Assembly: GCA_964636225.1 (NCBI GenBank)
Contig: CAZWQM010000013.1
Span: 1 to 44,069, forward strand
DNA from: UBA1858 sp964636225
Lineage (GTDB): Bacteria > Pseudomonadota > Gammaproteobacteria > UBA4575
Length of the DNA: 44,069 nucleotides
Reading direction: 5' to 3'
Below, piece by piece: positions 17,084-25,935 of the stretch; positions within the stretch are counted from its first letter, which is position 1; every line of letters starts with the position of its first letter. The notes beneath the pieces were generated by a model, which was given only the letters and a program-made list of their open reading frames with translations, was not told the DNA's origin and ran no database searches. Position numbers and translations under genes: made by a program.

Positions 17084-18571
17084 GTGAGTCGCAATCTATT
17101 ACTTATTTTTGCCGGTGCTTTGAGCGTATTGGCATTCTCGCCCTTTAACCTGTGGTGGATGTCAATCATATCCCTGTCATTACTATTTTCACTCTACCAG
17201 GAAGATTCCCGGAGAGCATTTTTCTCCGGTTTTTTGTTTGGCCTGGGTATGTTTGGGGCGGGGACATCGTGGGTATTTAACAGCTTGTATGAGTACGGAG
17301 AGGCACCATTTATTGCGGCCGCCGGTATTACTCTGGTATCGATTCTTGTGCTCAGTGTTTTCCCGGCTACTGTACTCAAAGCCTTATCTTGTTTAACGAG
17401 ATGCCGAAAAAATATCGTATGCGAAGCGGTTACTTTTGCATCTTTGTGGGCGTTATTTGAATGGCTGCGTAGCTGGATATTTACGGGCTTTCCGTGGCTT
17501 CTTGTGGGTCATACTTTAGTGGATTCACCGTTTGCCGGAGTCATTCCGGTATTGGGCACGTTCTTCGGCGGTGCATTTATGGCATTGCTCGGAGCAGGCA
17601 TGATTGTGGTCATTCAAATGAATCTAAGACAGGCAGGCATTAGCTTCATTGTTTTAGCTGCACTGCTTGGAGCATGTTATTTTGCCGGTGACATCGAATG
17701 GACGCAGCCACAAGGCGAGCGTGCTTTAAAGGTGTCCGCTGTGCAGGGCAATATTCCGTTTGAAATGAAGTGGGATAAATCCCGGCGTCCGGAAGTTTAT
17801 CAGGCGTATGTGGATCTAACCGCCAGACATTGGGACAGTGATATTATACTTTGGCCGGAAACAGCTATTCCTACGTTTTACCGCGTTGCCAATAAAGATT
17901 TCATTCCTGAACTTGAAGGGCTGCTAAAGCAAAATAATACCGAATTGGTGTCTGGCGTATTTACTTACGAACCGGATTCCGAGCGTATCTTTAATTCACT
18001 GGTGGCGTTGGGTGGAGATCTGCAAATTTATAGTAAACAGCATCTGGTTCCGTTTGGTGAGTATCTTCCACTACGTGTGATTTTTGAATTCTTTCGCAGT
18101 GTTGTGACAATACCCATGTCCGATCTTAGTGCGGGTAGCGGCACCTCAATCATGACCCTGAAAGGCATACCGATCGGCGTATCGATTTGTTACGAAGCGG
18201 CGTTTGGTGAAGAAATCAGACGCGCACTCCCTGAAGCATTAATGCTGATGAATGTGACCAACGATGCCTGGTTTGGAGACTCACTGGCGCCGCATCAGCA
18301 TTTACAGATAGCCCGCACACGTTCTCTGGAAAACGGACGCTATATGCTGCGTGCCGCAAATACTGGTGTTTCAGCCATTATCGATTCTCATGGGCACATT
18401 CTTGCAGAATCCGGGCAGTTTATTGATCAGGCTATCACGGGTGAAGTTTGGCCAATGCAGGGAAGGACGCCGTTCATTATCTGGGGGAATTGGGCAATAA
18501 TCAGCATTTTACTGGCGCAAGTCTTGTTAGTATTGGTACTGTCTCGTCGAAATAATCCTGGCGAAAATTAA
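17084..18571 (+). CDS. lnt: Apolipoprotein N-acyltransferase
   Basis: 495 residues. It acylates the N-terminal cysteine of lipoproteins in the inner membrane, the final maturation step before Lol export; LptE, encoded downstream, is a likely client. Several hydrophobic segments fill residues 1-~205, followed by a periplasmic nitrilase-fold domain with the triad E259 (WPETAIP), K318 (YSKQHLVPFGEY) and C369 (VSICYEAAFGE). A last hydrophobic segment lies near the C-terminus. Start is GTG at 17084, 17 bases after corC. Confidence 0.97.
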   Translation: MSRNLLLIFAGALSVLAFSPFNLWWMSIISLSLLFSLYQEDSRRAFFSGFLFGLGMFGAGTSWVFNSLYEYGEAPFIAAAGITLVSILVLSVFPATVLKALSCLTRCRKNIVCEAVTFASLWALFEWLRSWIFTGFPWLLVGHTLVDSPFAGVIPVLGTFFGGAFMALLGAGMIVVIQMNLRQAGISFIVLAALLGACYFAGDIEWTQPQGERALKVSAVQGNIPFEMKWDKSRRPEVYQAYVDLTARHWDSDIILWPETAIPTFYRVANKDFIPELEGLLKQNNTELVSGVFTYEPDSERIFNSLVALGGDLQIYSKQHLVPFGEYLPLRVIFEFFRSVVTIPMSDLSAGSGTSIMTLKGIPIGVSICYEAAFGEEIRRALPEALMLMNVTNDAWFGDSLAPHQHLQIARTRSLENGRYMLRAANTGVSAIIDSHGHILAESGQFIDQAITGEVWPMQGRTPFIIWGNWAIISILLAQVLLVLVLSRRNNPGEN

Positions 18572-18606
18572 GTAATCCCTAAATACATCGCATCAATCAT
18601 CAAATT

Positions 18607-20046
18607 ATGTCTAAATTTGCTCAAGTCATCCCTGTCATTTTGTCTGGTGGATCCGGCACACGCCTGTGGCCGGTGTCACGCAAGTTATACCCGAAGCAAT
18701 TTATTCCACTTAGAAAGGGTCGCAGTCTGTTCCAGGATACTGTGGCGCGCGTCAAAGCGCTGGGCGGTGGCATCCAGGAACCTATTATTGTGTGCAATGA
18801 CGAACATCGATTCATGGCCGCCGAGCAGCTGCGTACGGAAGGCGTTGAGAATGCAGATATTGTGCTTGAGCCGGTGGCGCGAAATACTGCGCCGGCGATT
18901 GCGCTAGCGGCAATGTGTGCGCGACAGCGAAGTAAAGATGCCATTATTCTGGTGTTGCCCGCTGACCATATTCTCGATGCTCAGGGAGCATTCTGTGATG
19001 CCATAGAGGTGGCAGTTAATTTAAGCGAACAACAGCAATTGGTGACATTTGGCATCGCTCCGACGCGCCCTGAAACTGGTTATGGCTATATCAAGGCGGG
19101 ATCAGAAATCATTAATGGTAAAGCCAATCAGGTTGAGAAGTTTGTTGAAAAGCCCGAACAGGAACAGGCCCAGGCCTATCTTGACGCCGGTGATTACTAC
19201 TGGAATAGCGGTATGTTTATGTTCAAAGCCACCACTTTGATGGCTGAACTGGAAAAGCATGAGCCGGCGATGACGGCGAGTGTGATTGCCGCTTATGGCA
19301 AACAGGCCAAAGATCTGGATTTTGTTCGAATTGATAAGCAGGCATTTGCTGCGTGTAAAAGTGAGTCAATAGATTATGCAGTGATGGAGAAAACTCAAAA
19401 TGCAGTTGTGGTTCCGTTATCCAGTGACTGGAATGATGTGGGTTCCTGGCATGCGTTGTGGGAATCCTCCCCGCAGGATGAAAATAAAAATGCCATTACC
19501 GGCGATGTATTGCTGGAAGATTGCCAGGGTTGCTATGTGCATAGTTCAAACCGACTGGTTACTGCAGTGGGCATGCAAGATGCGGTGATTGTAGAAACGG
19601 CGGACGCAGTGTTGGTCGCGCCACGCAGTCAATCGCAGGAAGTGAAACAAATTACCAATGCGTTGAAACAGGCCAACAGGGAAGAGTCCAAGATTCATCG
19701 CAAGGTTTATCGACCCTGGGGCAATTATGAATCTATCGACAATGCAGAACGATTCCAGGTTAAAAGAATTACGGTCAAACCGGGAGAGCAACTGTCCCTA
19801 CAAAAACATCATCATCGTGCAGAACACTGGATTGTAGTTAATGGTACAGCGGTTGTAACCTGTGACGATAAAGAGTTTTTACTTTCTGAAAATCAGTCTA
19901 CTTATATTCCTATCGGTGCGGTGCACCGCCTGGAAAATCCGGGGAAAATTCCTTTGGAGCTCATTGAAGTTCAGTCCGGTACCTATCTGGGTGAAGATGA
20001 TATTGAACGCTACGATGACCGCTATGGACGTTCCGATAGCAAATAA
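18607..20046 (+). CDS. manC: Mannose-1-phosphate guanylyltransferase / mannose-6-phosphate isomerase
   Basis: 479 residues, the size of bifunctional type II enzymes (AlgA/ManC/CpsB). The N-terminal pyrophosphorylase domain has SGGSGTRLWPVSR at the start and FVEKPEQ and YYWNSGMFMF further in. The C-terminal cupin domain (~385-460) carries KPGEQLSLQKHHHRAEHW, the isomerase metal site. It supplies GDP-mannose for surface sugars. It follows lnt by 35 bases but is not a usual member of that operon, and its composition matches the housekeeping genes rather than the AT-rich locus. A hairpin terminator follows directly. Confidence 0.95.
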   Translation: MSKFAQVIPVILSGGSGTRLWPVSRKLYPKQFIPLRKGRSLFQDTVARVKALGGGIQEPIIVCNDEHRFMAAEQLRTEGVENADIVLEPVARNTAPAIALAAMCARQRSKDAIILVLPADHILDAQGAFCDAIEVAVNLSEQQQLVTFGIAPTRPETGYGYIKAGSEIINGKANQVEKFVEKPEQEQAQAYLDAGDYYWNSGMFMFKATTLMAELEKHEPAMTASVIAAYGKQAKDLDFVRIDKQAFAACKSESIDYAVMEKTQNAVVVPLSSDWNDVGSWHALWESSPQDENKNAITGDVLLEDCQGCYVHSSNRLVTAVGMQDAVIVETADAVLVAPRSQSQEVKQITNALKQANREESKIHRKVYRPWGNYESIDNAERFQVKRITVKPGEQLSLQKHHHRAEHWIVVNGTAVVTCDDKEFLLSENQSTYIPIGAVHRLENPGKIPLELIEVQSGTYLGEDDIERYDDRYGRSDSK

Positions 20047-20063
20047 AATGTATTCAGCATAAA

Positions 20064-20093
20064 GAAAGCCCGCATGACTGATGGCGGGCTTTC
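20064..20093 (+). terminator. Hairpin terminator after manC
   Basis: A perfect 10-base-pair stem, GAAAGCCCGC (20064-20073) paired with GCGGGCTTTC (20084-20093), encloses a 10-base loop. Only three U lie in the 3' arm and no long U tract follows, but an A-rich stretch precedes it. Its place 17 bases after the manC stop supports termination. Confidence 0.8.
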
Positions 20094-20663
20094 AGTGCAG
20101 GCTCACGAGTGGATGTAGCAATTTGATGAGCCGTTCGTGCTATTGTTTTTCAAAGTTGCCTGAAGGAAAGATATTACCCCAGACGATTCGTCTCAAAGCG
20201 CACCGATTATGTCTATCATAGTCATTAAACTTTTTTGCCCACGTCGCTTAATCACTATTATCTACTACATGACTTACATTACTCCTAAATTTTCATCACG
20301 ACAAAAAGAAGTATTTTATAGCGCATATATAACTTCTTAATGATTATTTTAGATGTTATACCGCTTAATATTTCGAAGCTAACTGCTTGATATTAATTAC
20401 TCAAATGCGGTTTATTTGAAGTCGTTTTTTCATCAATATCCATACTCTAATTAACTCAAGTTATTTTGCCTGGAGCATAACCCGGACTATGCTCAAGGCA
20501 AACTCAACAGGCGGGTAATTTCAAGCTGCTGTTTTGGCGGTAATTCCTGATGAATTTGTCAGACAAAACGCAAGGCTTCTGCTTACTCTGATAAATTTGA
20601 TACTATCCGCCATGCAGCAACCCATAACCCCTACAAAATTAAGTCTAATAAATAACCTAATAT
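20094..20663. other. Long intergenic region upstream of leuS
   Basis: This 570-base stretch has no reading frame I can support and no tRNA or rRNA. It is more AT-rich than its neighbours up to about 20,460. It contains one strong hairpin (20466-20501, listed separately). A leuS promoter should lie near the 3' end, but no hexamer pair stands out. None of the palindromic repeats seen after 23.7 kb is present. Confidence 0.5.
20466..20501 (+). repeat. 14-bp inverted repeat (one mismatch) upstream of leuS
   Basis: TTGCCTGGAGCATA (20466-20479) pairs with TATGCTCAAGGCAA (20488-20501) except at one position, around an 8-base loop ACCCGGAC. No U tract follows. It could be a leader-RNA hairpin, a protein-binding site or the end of an unrecognised transcript; its family is unknown to me. 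Confidence 0.55.
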
Positions 20664-23120
20664 ATGAAAGAAGATTATCAACCTCATGAAATCGAGGCTG
20701 AGGTTCAGTCGCGATGGCAACAATCCCAAACATTCAAAGCGGTTGAAGATGACAGTCGAGAGAAATTTTACTGTCTCTCCATGTTTCCCTATCCCAGCGG
20801 TCGGTTACATATGGGCCATGTGCGTAACTACACCATTGGCGATGTCATTAGCCGTTACCAGAGAATGCAGGGCAAAAACGTGTTGCAACCGATGGGGTGG
20901 GATGCGTTTGGTTTGCCGGCCGAGAACGCGGCGTTAAAAAATAAAGTGCCCCCGGCAAAATGGACTTATGAAAATATTGATTACATGCGCGGCCAGTTAC
21001 AGCGTTTGGGGTTTGCTTATGACTGGGATAGAGAACTGGCTACCTGTACGCCGGAGTATTATCGCTGGGAGCAGTGGCTGTTTACGCGACTGTTTGAAAA
21101 AGGGCTGGTTTATAAAAAGAAATCCATCGTGAATTGGGATCCTGTGGATCAAACAGTGCTGGCAAATGAGCAGGTGATTGATGGTTGTGGCTGGCGCTCC
21201 GGTGCGCCGGTTGAGCGACGCGAAATTTCCCAGTGGTTTTTGAAAATCACTCAATATGCCGATGAACTTCTGGAGTGCGTTCAACAGCTGGATGGATGGC
21301 CCGAACAAGTGCGTGTTATGCAACAAAACTGGATTGGCCGTTCAGAAGGGTTACAGTTGTCGTTTGATGTGGAAGGCGGGCTGCCCCGCATTGAAGTCTA
21401 TACAACGCGACCGGATACACTCATGGGCGTCAGCTATGTTGCCATCGCACCCGAACATGAGTTGGCGGGAATTGCTGCCAAAGATAATGCGGACGCTGCC
21501 GCGTTCATAGAAAAATGCAAAAAGCGCAAAGTAGCAGAAGCTGAAATCAACACAGCAGAAAAAGAGGGTGTGGCTACCGGCTTGTTTGCACTGCATCCAA
21601 TTACCGGTGAAAAACTGCCAATATGGATTGCCAATTTTGTATTAATTGAATATGGCACCGGCGCAGTAATGAGTGTTCCGGCACACGATCAGCGTGACTG
21701 GGAATTTGCACAAAAATATCATCTCCCAATACGTCAGGTCATTTACCCAAGCGATGAATCGCAAGACTTTGATGTTTCTCAGCAGGCCTTTACCGAGAAA
21801 GGGACTTTACAGAATTCAGGTGACTGGAATGGGCTCAGCTCAGAACAGGCCTTCATAGCCATTTCAGAAACCATCGAAGCACAACAGCGCGGCGCACGAT
21901 CGGTTAACTTCCGCTTGCGTGACTGGGGTATTTCACGGCAACGTTACTGGGGCTGTCCAATTCCTGTGATTTACTGTGATGATTGCGGAGCCGTACCCGT
22001 GCCGGAAGTCGATCTGCCGGTTACACTACCGGAAAATGTTGAAGTCACAGGTGCCGGTTCGCCACTAGGCAGCATGACAGAATTTGTCGATGTGGCCTGT
22101 CCTAAGTGTGCAAAACCCGCTCGACGTGAAACCGATACGTTTGACACTTTCTTTGAATCCAGCTGGTATTACGCACGCTATTGCTGTGTAGATAATCAAG
22201 AAAAAATGCTTGATGAACGTGCGAACTACTGGTTGCCAGTTGATCAGTACGTGGGCGGGATTGAACATGCCGTATTGCATTTATTGTATGCGCGTTTCTT
22301 TCATAAGCTGATGCGCGATGAAGGCATGATAAAGGCAGATGAGCCTTTTACCAATTTACTGACCCAGGGCATGGTACTCAAAGACGGTACAAAAATGTCC
22401 AAGTCAAAAGGTAATACGGTAGATCCGGAACAGCTCATTGAAAAATTTGGCGCAGATACTGTGCGCCTGTTTACCATGTTTGCCGCACCCCCGGATAATT
22501 CCCTTGAATGGGTCGATACCGGCGTTGATGGTTCGGCGCGCTTCCTGAAAAAACTATGGCGTTTTATTTATCTGCACTTGCAATCCGGTGCAACTCAGAA
22601 ACCAATTAATAGTAACGAACTGAATTCGGCACAGAAAGAATTGAGAAACAAGATTCACAGCACTATCAAAAAAGTGAGTGATGATATTGGACGTCGTTAT
22701 ACTTTTAATACTGCCATTGCGGCCAACATGGAATTACTCAACGATCTCTCGGCATTGAAGCCTCAGCATAACAACGACTATGCCGTGATTCGCGAAGGTG
22801 TTGAAGCGATTGTGTTAATGTTGTGGCCAATTGTTCCGCATATATGTTCGCAATTGTGGCATTCTCTGGGTCATAAAAGTGGAATCGAAAATCAGGCCTG
22901 GCCTAAATATGATGAAAAAGTGCTGGTTCGGGACAGTTTGCAATTGATGGTTCAGGTAAATGGCAAACTCAGAGATAAAATTATTGTTCCAGCAGATGCG
23001 GATGATGAAGTTATCAAGACTAGTGCGCTACAGAATGAGAAGATACAAACTTATATAGCCCAGCAGACCGTAAAAAAGGTCATTGTGGTTAAAGGCCGTC
23101 TGGTAAATATTGTTGTCTAG
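20664..23120 (+). CDS. leuS: Leucyl-tRNA synthetase
   Basis: 818 residues, slightly shorter than the ~860 of E. coli. This class I synthetase charges tRNA-Leu. The HIGH-type signature appears as HMGH in GRLHMGHVRNY near residue 46 and KMSKS is at ~576-580. The CP1 editing domain lies between about 220 and 400, with its T-rich loop in TTRPDTLMGVSY near 247. The anticodon-binding and C-terminal tRNA-binding domains follow. ATG at 20664 is the start. The lptE gene follows after nine bases, the usual leuS-lptE pairing. Confidence 0.98.
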   Translation: MKEDYQPHEIEAEVQSRWQQSQTFKAVEDDSREKFYCLSMFPYPSGRLHMGHVRNYTIGDVISRYQRMQGKNVLQPMGWDAFGLPAENAALKNKVPPAKWTYENIDYMRGQLQRLGFAYDWDRELATCTPEYYRWEQWLFTRLFEKGLVYKKKSIVNWDPVDQTVLANEQVIDGCGWRSGAPVERREISQWFLKITQYADELLECVQQLDGWPEQVRVMQQNWIGRSEGLQLSFDVEGGLPRIEVYTTRPDTLMGVSYVAIAPEHELAGIAAKDNADAAAFIEKCKKRKVAEAEINTAEKEGVATGLFALHPITGEKLPIWIANFVLIEYGTGAVMSVPAHDQRDWEFAQKYHLPIRQVIYPSDESQDFDVSQQAFTEKGTLQNSGDWNGLSSEQAFIAISETIEAQQRGARSVNFRLRDWGISRQRYWGCPIPVIYCDDCGAVPVPEVDLPVTLPENVEVTGAGSPLGSMTEFVDVACPKCAKPARRETDTFDTFFESSWYYARYCCVDNQEKMLDERANYWLPVDQYVGGIEHAVLHLLYARFFHKLMRDEGMIKADEPFTNLLTQGMVLKDGTKMSKSKGNTVDPEQLIEKFGADTVRLFTMFAAPPDNSLEWVDTGVDGSARFLKKLWRFIYLHLQSGATQKPINSNELNSAQKELRNKIHSTIKKVSDDIGRRYTFNTAIAANMELLNDLSALKPQHNNDYAVIREGVEAIVLMLWPIVPHICSQLWHSLGHKSGIENQAWPKYDEKVLVRDSLQLMVQVNGKLRDKIIVPADADDEVIKTSALQNEKIQTYIAQQTVKKVIVVKGRLVNIVV

Positions 23121-23129
23121 GAGAGTGGT

Positions 23130-23639
23130 GTGAGACGTGTATATGTATTATTAATGAGCGTGGGTTTATCAATTTTGTCGGGCTGTGGATATCAGCTGGC
23201 AGGCAAAGCAGACTTGGATCCAGTGTTTGAAAGCACGCATATCAGTTATCAGGCGGGCGGGCATATGATGGCACTGTTACTTGAAAAACAGTTCGAGGCG
23301 AACAAATATAAACTGGTAAGTGCTGAGAAGGCTACTGCCCTGGTTGATGTATCTTATGAAAAAAGAGATCGTGAAATTTTATCGGTGGATGAGGACGGCA
23401 AAGTACGTGAGTACGAGCTGATATTGACTGTAGGCATTGATGTCAAAGATGCAGAAGGTAAAAAACTTATCCGTAACCAACAAGTGCGCCTGACAAGAGA
23501 TTTCCTTTTTGATATTAACTCGCTGTTAGGTAAGAGTAGTGAAGAAAATCAAATCTATGAGGAAATGCGAGCCGATGCGGCCCGTTTGATTATTTATCGT
23601 TTGCAAGCCATCAATCTGGAAGCGATTGAAGAAGAGTAA
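23130..23639 (+). CDS. lptE: LPS-assembly lipoprotein LptE
   Basis: 169 residues starting at GTG 23130, with GGAG in front. The N-terminus is a lipoprotein signal peptide ending in the lipobox LSGC, so C19 is the lipidated residue of the mature protein. LptE plugs the LptD barrel and helps insert LPS into the outer membrane. Sequence conservation in this family is low; the call rests on length, lipobox, the GYQL motif just after the cysteine and the position directly after leuS. holA, which usually comes next, is here displaced by a repeat block and a minus-strand gene. Confidence 0.92.
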   Translation: MRRVYVLLMSVGLSILSGCGYQLAGKADLDPVFESTHISYQAGGHMMALLLEKQFEANKYKLVSAEKATALVDVSYEKRDREILSVDEDGKVREYELILTVGIDVKDAEGKKLIRNQQVRLTRDFLFDINSLLGKSSEENQIYEEMRADAARLIIYRLQAINLEAIEEE

Positions 23640-23712
23640 TATCAATATACAAGTTATTCCTGTAGATATCACAATCACCGTCATTACTTAACCTCGGCGG
23701 TTCTATTGACCT

Positions 23713-23910
23713 CGTCATACCCGTGTAAACGGGAATCCAGTTTTAGTTGCGTTATTGTAGCAGTCTGGTACTCGCTGGTTCTCCGTATTCACGGAGATGA
23801 CAAGCCTATTAGAGAATGACAGTCTCTTTTGTTGTTTCCATAACCTCGGTGATTCAGTCGACGGCCGCCATTCCCGCAAGCTCTGTCATTCCCTCGAAAG
23901 AGGAAATCCA
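23713..23910. repeat. Palindromic repeat block between lptE and the reductase gene
   Basis: Three units: 23713-23740 (GTCATACCCG / CGGGAATCCAG arms), 23780-23802 in the opposite orientation (TCTCCG / CGGAGATGACA), and a compound unit 23867-23910 with a half-site CCATTCCCGCA, then a full site GTCATTCCCTC / GAGGAAATCCA and the tail TTTCTAAT. The block fills most of the 329-base gap, which has no gene. Confidence 0.85.
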
Positions 23911-23968
23911 TTTCTAATATCTTCGCCATCCATGGCGATTGTATGAAGATGACAAAGGCGAATATTTG

Positions 23969-24844
23969 TCAGGAACCTTTCAAAATCACCTTGGCAATCG
24001 CAGAAGAATCCAATTCGCCATCGCCTTGTTCCAGTAAGGCCTGTAAATATTTTTCTGAAAGTTCCGTACCCGGCAACGTGATTGAATGGGCATCCGCACT
24101 TTTCAGAGCAATACGAATATCTTTCTCATGCAATTTTGTTTTAAAGCCGGAGACATAATTATTATCCAATACACGCTGTCCGTGTAGCTCAAGCACGCGG
24201 CTATAAGCAAATCCTCCTAGCAAGGCTTCTCTGACTTTGGTCGGGTCGACGTTACAGCTTTTTGCCAGCAGGAAAGCTTCCGCCACGGCCACCACGGTCT
24301 GAGCAGCAACCAGATTATTACAGGCTTTCGCGACCTGTCCGGCGCCTGACTCACCTACATGAATAATATTTTTTCCCAGGCACTCAAAGATGGGGAAAGC
24401 ACGTTCAAAATCTTTGGCGCTGCCTCCCACCATTATCGAGAGAGTTGCGGCTATGGCGCCGACTTCACCCCCTGATACCGGAGCGTCCAGCATGCTGGCA
24501 CCGGCATTTGCAAACTGAACCGCTATACTGCATGTGCTCTCGGGCGAAATGGTGCTCATATCAATCACTAAAGCATTGGGCTGAATGCCCTGAATGGCGC
24601 CCTCGGGCCCAACCAGGACCTGTTCCACATCCGGCGTGTCAGAGACACAGGAAATAATCACACTGCAATCCCTGGCAAGAGCCGCAGGTGATGAATATGC
24701 CTGAATATTATCCGTCTCAAGTGCGTCTACACTGGCTTGACGGCGAGCGTAGACATTGACTTTATGTCCTGCTTTGGCCAGATTTTCCACCATCGCCTTA
24801 CCCATAATGCCGAGCCCGATATATCCTATCTTTTCTTTTTGCAT
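23969..24844 (-). CDS. glxR: 2-hydroxy-3-oxopropionate (tartronate semialdehyde) reductase-like
   Basis: 291 residues of the beta-hydroxyacid dehydrogenase family. The Rossmann motif GLGIMGKAM is near residue 8. The substrate block DAPVSGGEVGA is near 120, the catalytic lysine region is GQVAKACNN near 170, and KLHEKDIRIALK follows near 238. Close relatives (GlxR/GarR) reduce tartronate semialdehyde to D-glycerate in glyoxylate and glycolate use; 3-hydroxyisobutyrate dehydrogenase is the main alternative. It is on the minus strand between lptE and holA, two genes that are normally neighbours, with palindromic repeats downstream of it. It diverges from holA over 90 bases. Confidence 0.8.
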   Translation of the reverse strand: MQKEKIGYIGLGIMGKAMVENLAKAGHKVNVYARRQASVDALETDNIQAYSSPAALARDCSVIISCVSDTPDVEQVLVGPEGAIQGIQPNALVIDMSTISPESTCSIAVQFANAGASMLDAPVSGGEVGAIAATLSIMVGGSAKDFERAFPIFECLGKNIIHVGESGAGQVAKACNNLVAAQTVVAVAEAFLLAKSCNVDPTKVREALLGGFAYSRVLELHGQRVLDNNYVSGFKTKLHEKDIRIALKSADAHSITLPGTELSEKYLQALLEQGDGELDSSAIAKVILKGS

Positions 24845-24883
24845 ATTCTTTAATGTGTTGATTAATAAGCGTTAAAAGACGTA

Positions 24884-24889
24884 TATAAT
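24884..24889 (+). promoter_or_regulatory. Candidate -10 box for holA
   Basis: A perfect TATAAT lies in GTATATAATATAC, about 45 bases upstream of the holA start. A TTGATT is present at 24858-24863, but the 20-base spacing is long. If used, transcription would begin near 24896, which rules out start codons further upstream for holA. Confidence 0.45.
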
Positions 24890-24934
24890 ATACGAAATCA
24901 AGGCACACTTTATCACTTCAACCTGGGCGACTTT

Positions 24935-25921
24935 TTGGACTTAAATGTAAATCAGCTAAACGATCACTTGAATCGGACACTGGCGCCAGTTTATCTGGTA
25001 TCCGGTGATGAGCCGCTGCAAATTGAAGAGTCACTTACCCAGATACGTGCCAAAGCCAAACAGCAGGGCTATCTGGAGCGGCAGGTTCTGTATGTGGAAA
25101 GAAATTTTGACTGGTCACAGGTCGCCGAGCAAAGCAGTAATATGTCCCTGTTTGGTGATCGCAAAATTCTGGAACTGCGTATGCCTTCAGGCAAGCCGGG
25201 TGTGCCGGGGGGAAAGGCTTTGCAGGAATACTGCGAAAACCTGCCGGAAGATGTGCTGCTGATAATTCAAAGCGGCAAGATTGAAAAAGCCACACTAAAA
25301 TCAAAATGGGTACAGGCTATTTCTCAGGCGGGTGTGTTTATGCGTATCTGGCCACTCACAGGGACGGACCTGGTGCGTTGGGTGCAGGCGCGTCTTAAAT
25401 CAGAACAGCTTAATGATGATCGTCAAAGCGCAGAATATATTGCTTCACGCGTGGAAGGCAATATGCTGGCCGCGGCACAGGAAATTGAAAAGATGGCTTT
25501 GTTGGCGTTGGGTGAGGGTCCGTCGGAATCGACTCAGACCTGGGTTTCCAGTCAGACCAAATACAATGTGTTTGATTTGGTTGACACCATATTGAGCGGA
25601 GAAAGAAATAAAGTCATCAAAATTCTGGGCCAATTGCAGCGCGAATCTTTAGCACCCAACCTGGTCTTATGGGGCCTGGCAGAGCTGGTGCGTGCGGTAA
25701 TTTACACAGCAACGCAAAAACGCGGGCAGCAGAAAGGTGTACAAAATGTATTTTACTACAACAAGCGCAATCAGCTGGGCGTACATGCAAACAAGTTCAA
25801 TCGTGAACAACTCTATACTTTGTTAATGAAGTGTGGACAGGTGGATCAGATGATAAAAGGACGTGCAAGTGGTGATGTATGGCAATCATTTACTGACTTG
25901 GCCTTAAAACTTGCTCGTTAA
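24935..25921 (+). CDS. holA: DNA polymerase III delta subunit
   Basis: 328 residues. The delta subunit is the wrench of the clamp loader that opens the beta sliding clamp. The family N-terminus is recognisable in LAPVYLVSGDEPLQIEES, followed by the NMSLFGDRKILELRMP strand that corresponds to the clamp-contact region. The C-terminal collar domain ends in ALKLAR. The start is TTG at 24935 because no ATG or GTG occurs in frame between it and the candidate promoter. proA follows after 14 bases. Confidence 0.94.
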   Translation: MDLNVNQLNDHLNRTLAPVYLVSGDEPLQIEESLTQIRAKAKQQGYLERQVLYVERNFDWSQVAEQSSNMSLFGDRKILELRMPSGKPGVPGGKALQEYCENLPEDVLLIIQSGKIEKATLKSKWVQAISQAGVFMRIWPLTGTDLVRWVQARLKSEQLNDDRQSAEYIASRVEGNMLAAAQEIEKMALLALGEGPSESTQTWVSSQTKYNVFDLVDTILSGERNKVIKILGQLQRESLAPNLVLWGLAELVRAVIYTATQKRGQQKGVQNVFYYNKRNQLGVHANKFNREQLYTLLMKCGQVDQMIKGRASGDVWQSFTDLALKLAR

Positions 25922-25935
25922 AACAGGAATTAATT

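Noticed and set aside
20521..20733. 70-codon minus-strand frame overlapping the start of leuS
   Set aside because: It runs antisense into leuS and has no recognisable domain or ribosome-binding site.
23943..24158. Plus-strand frame opposite the end of the reductase gene
   Set aside because: It is the antisense of a conserved coding region and starts in the repeat-flanked gap.
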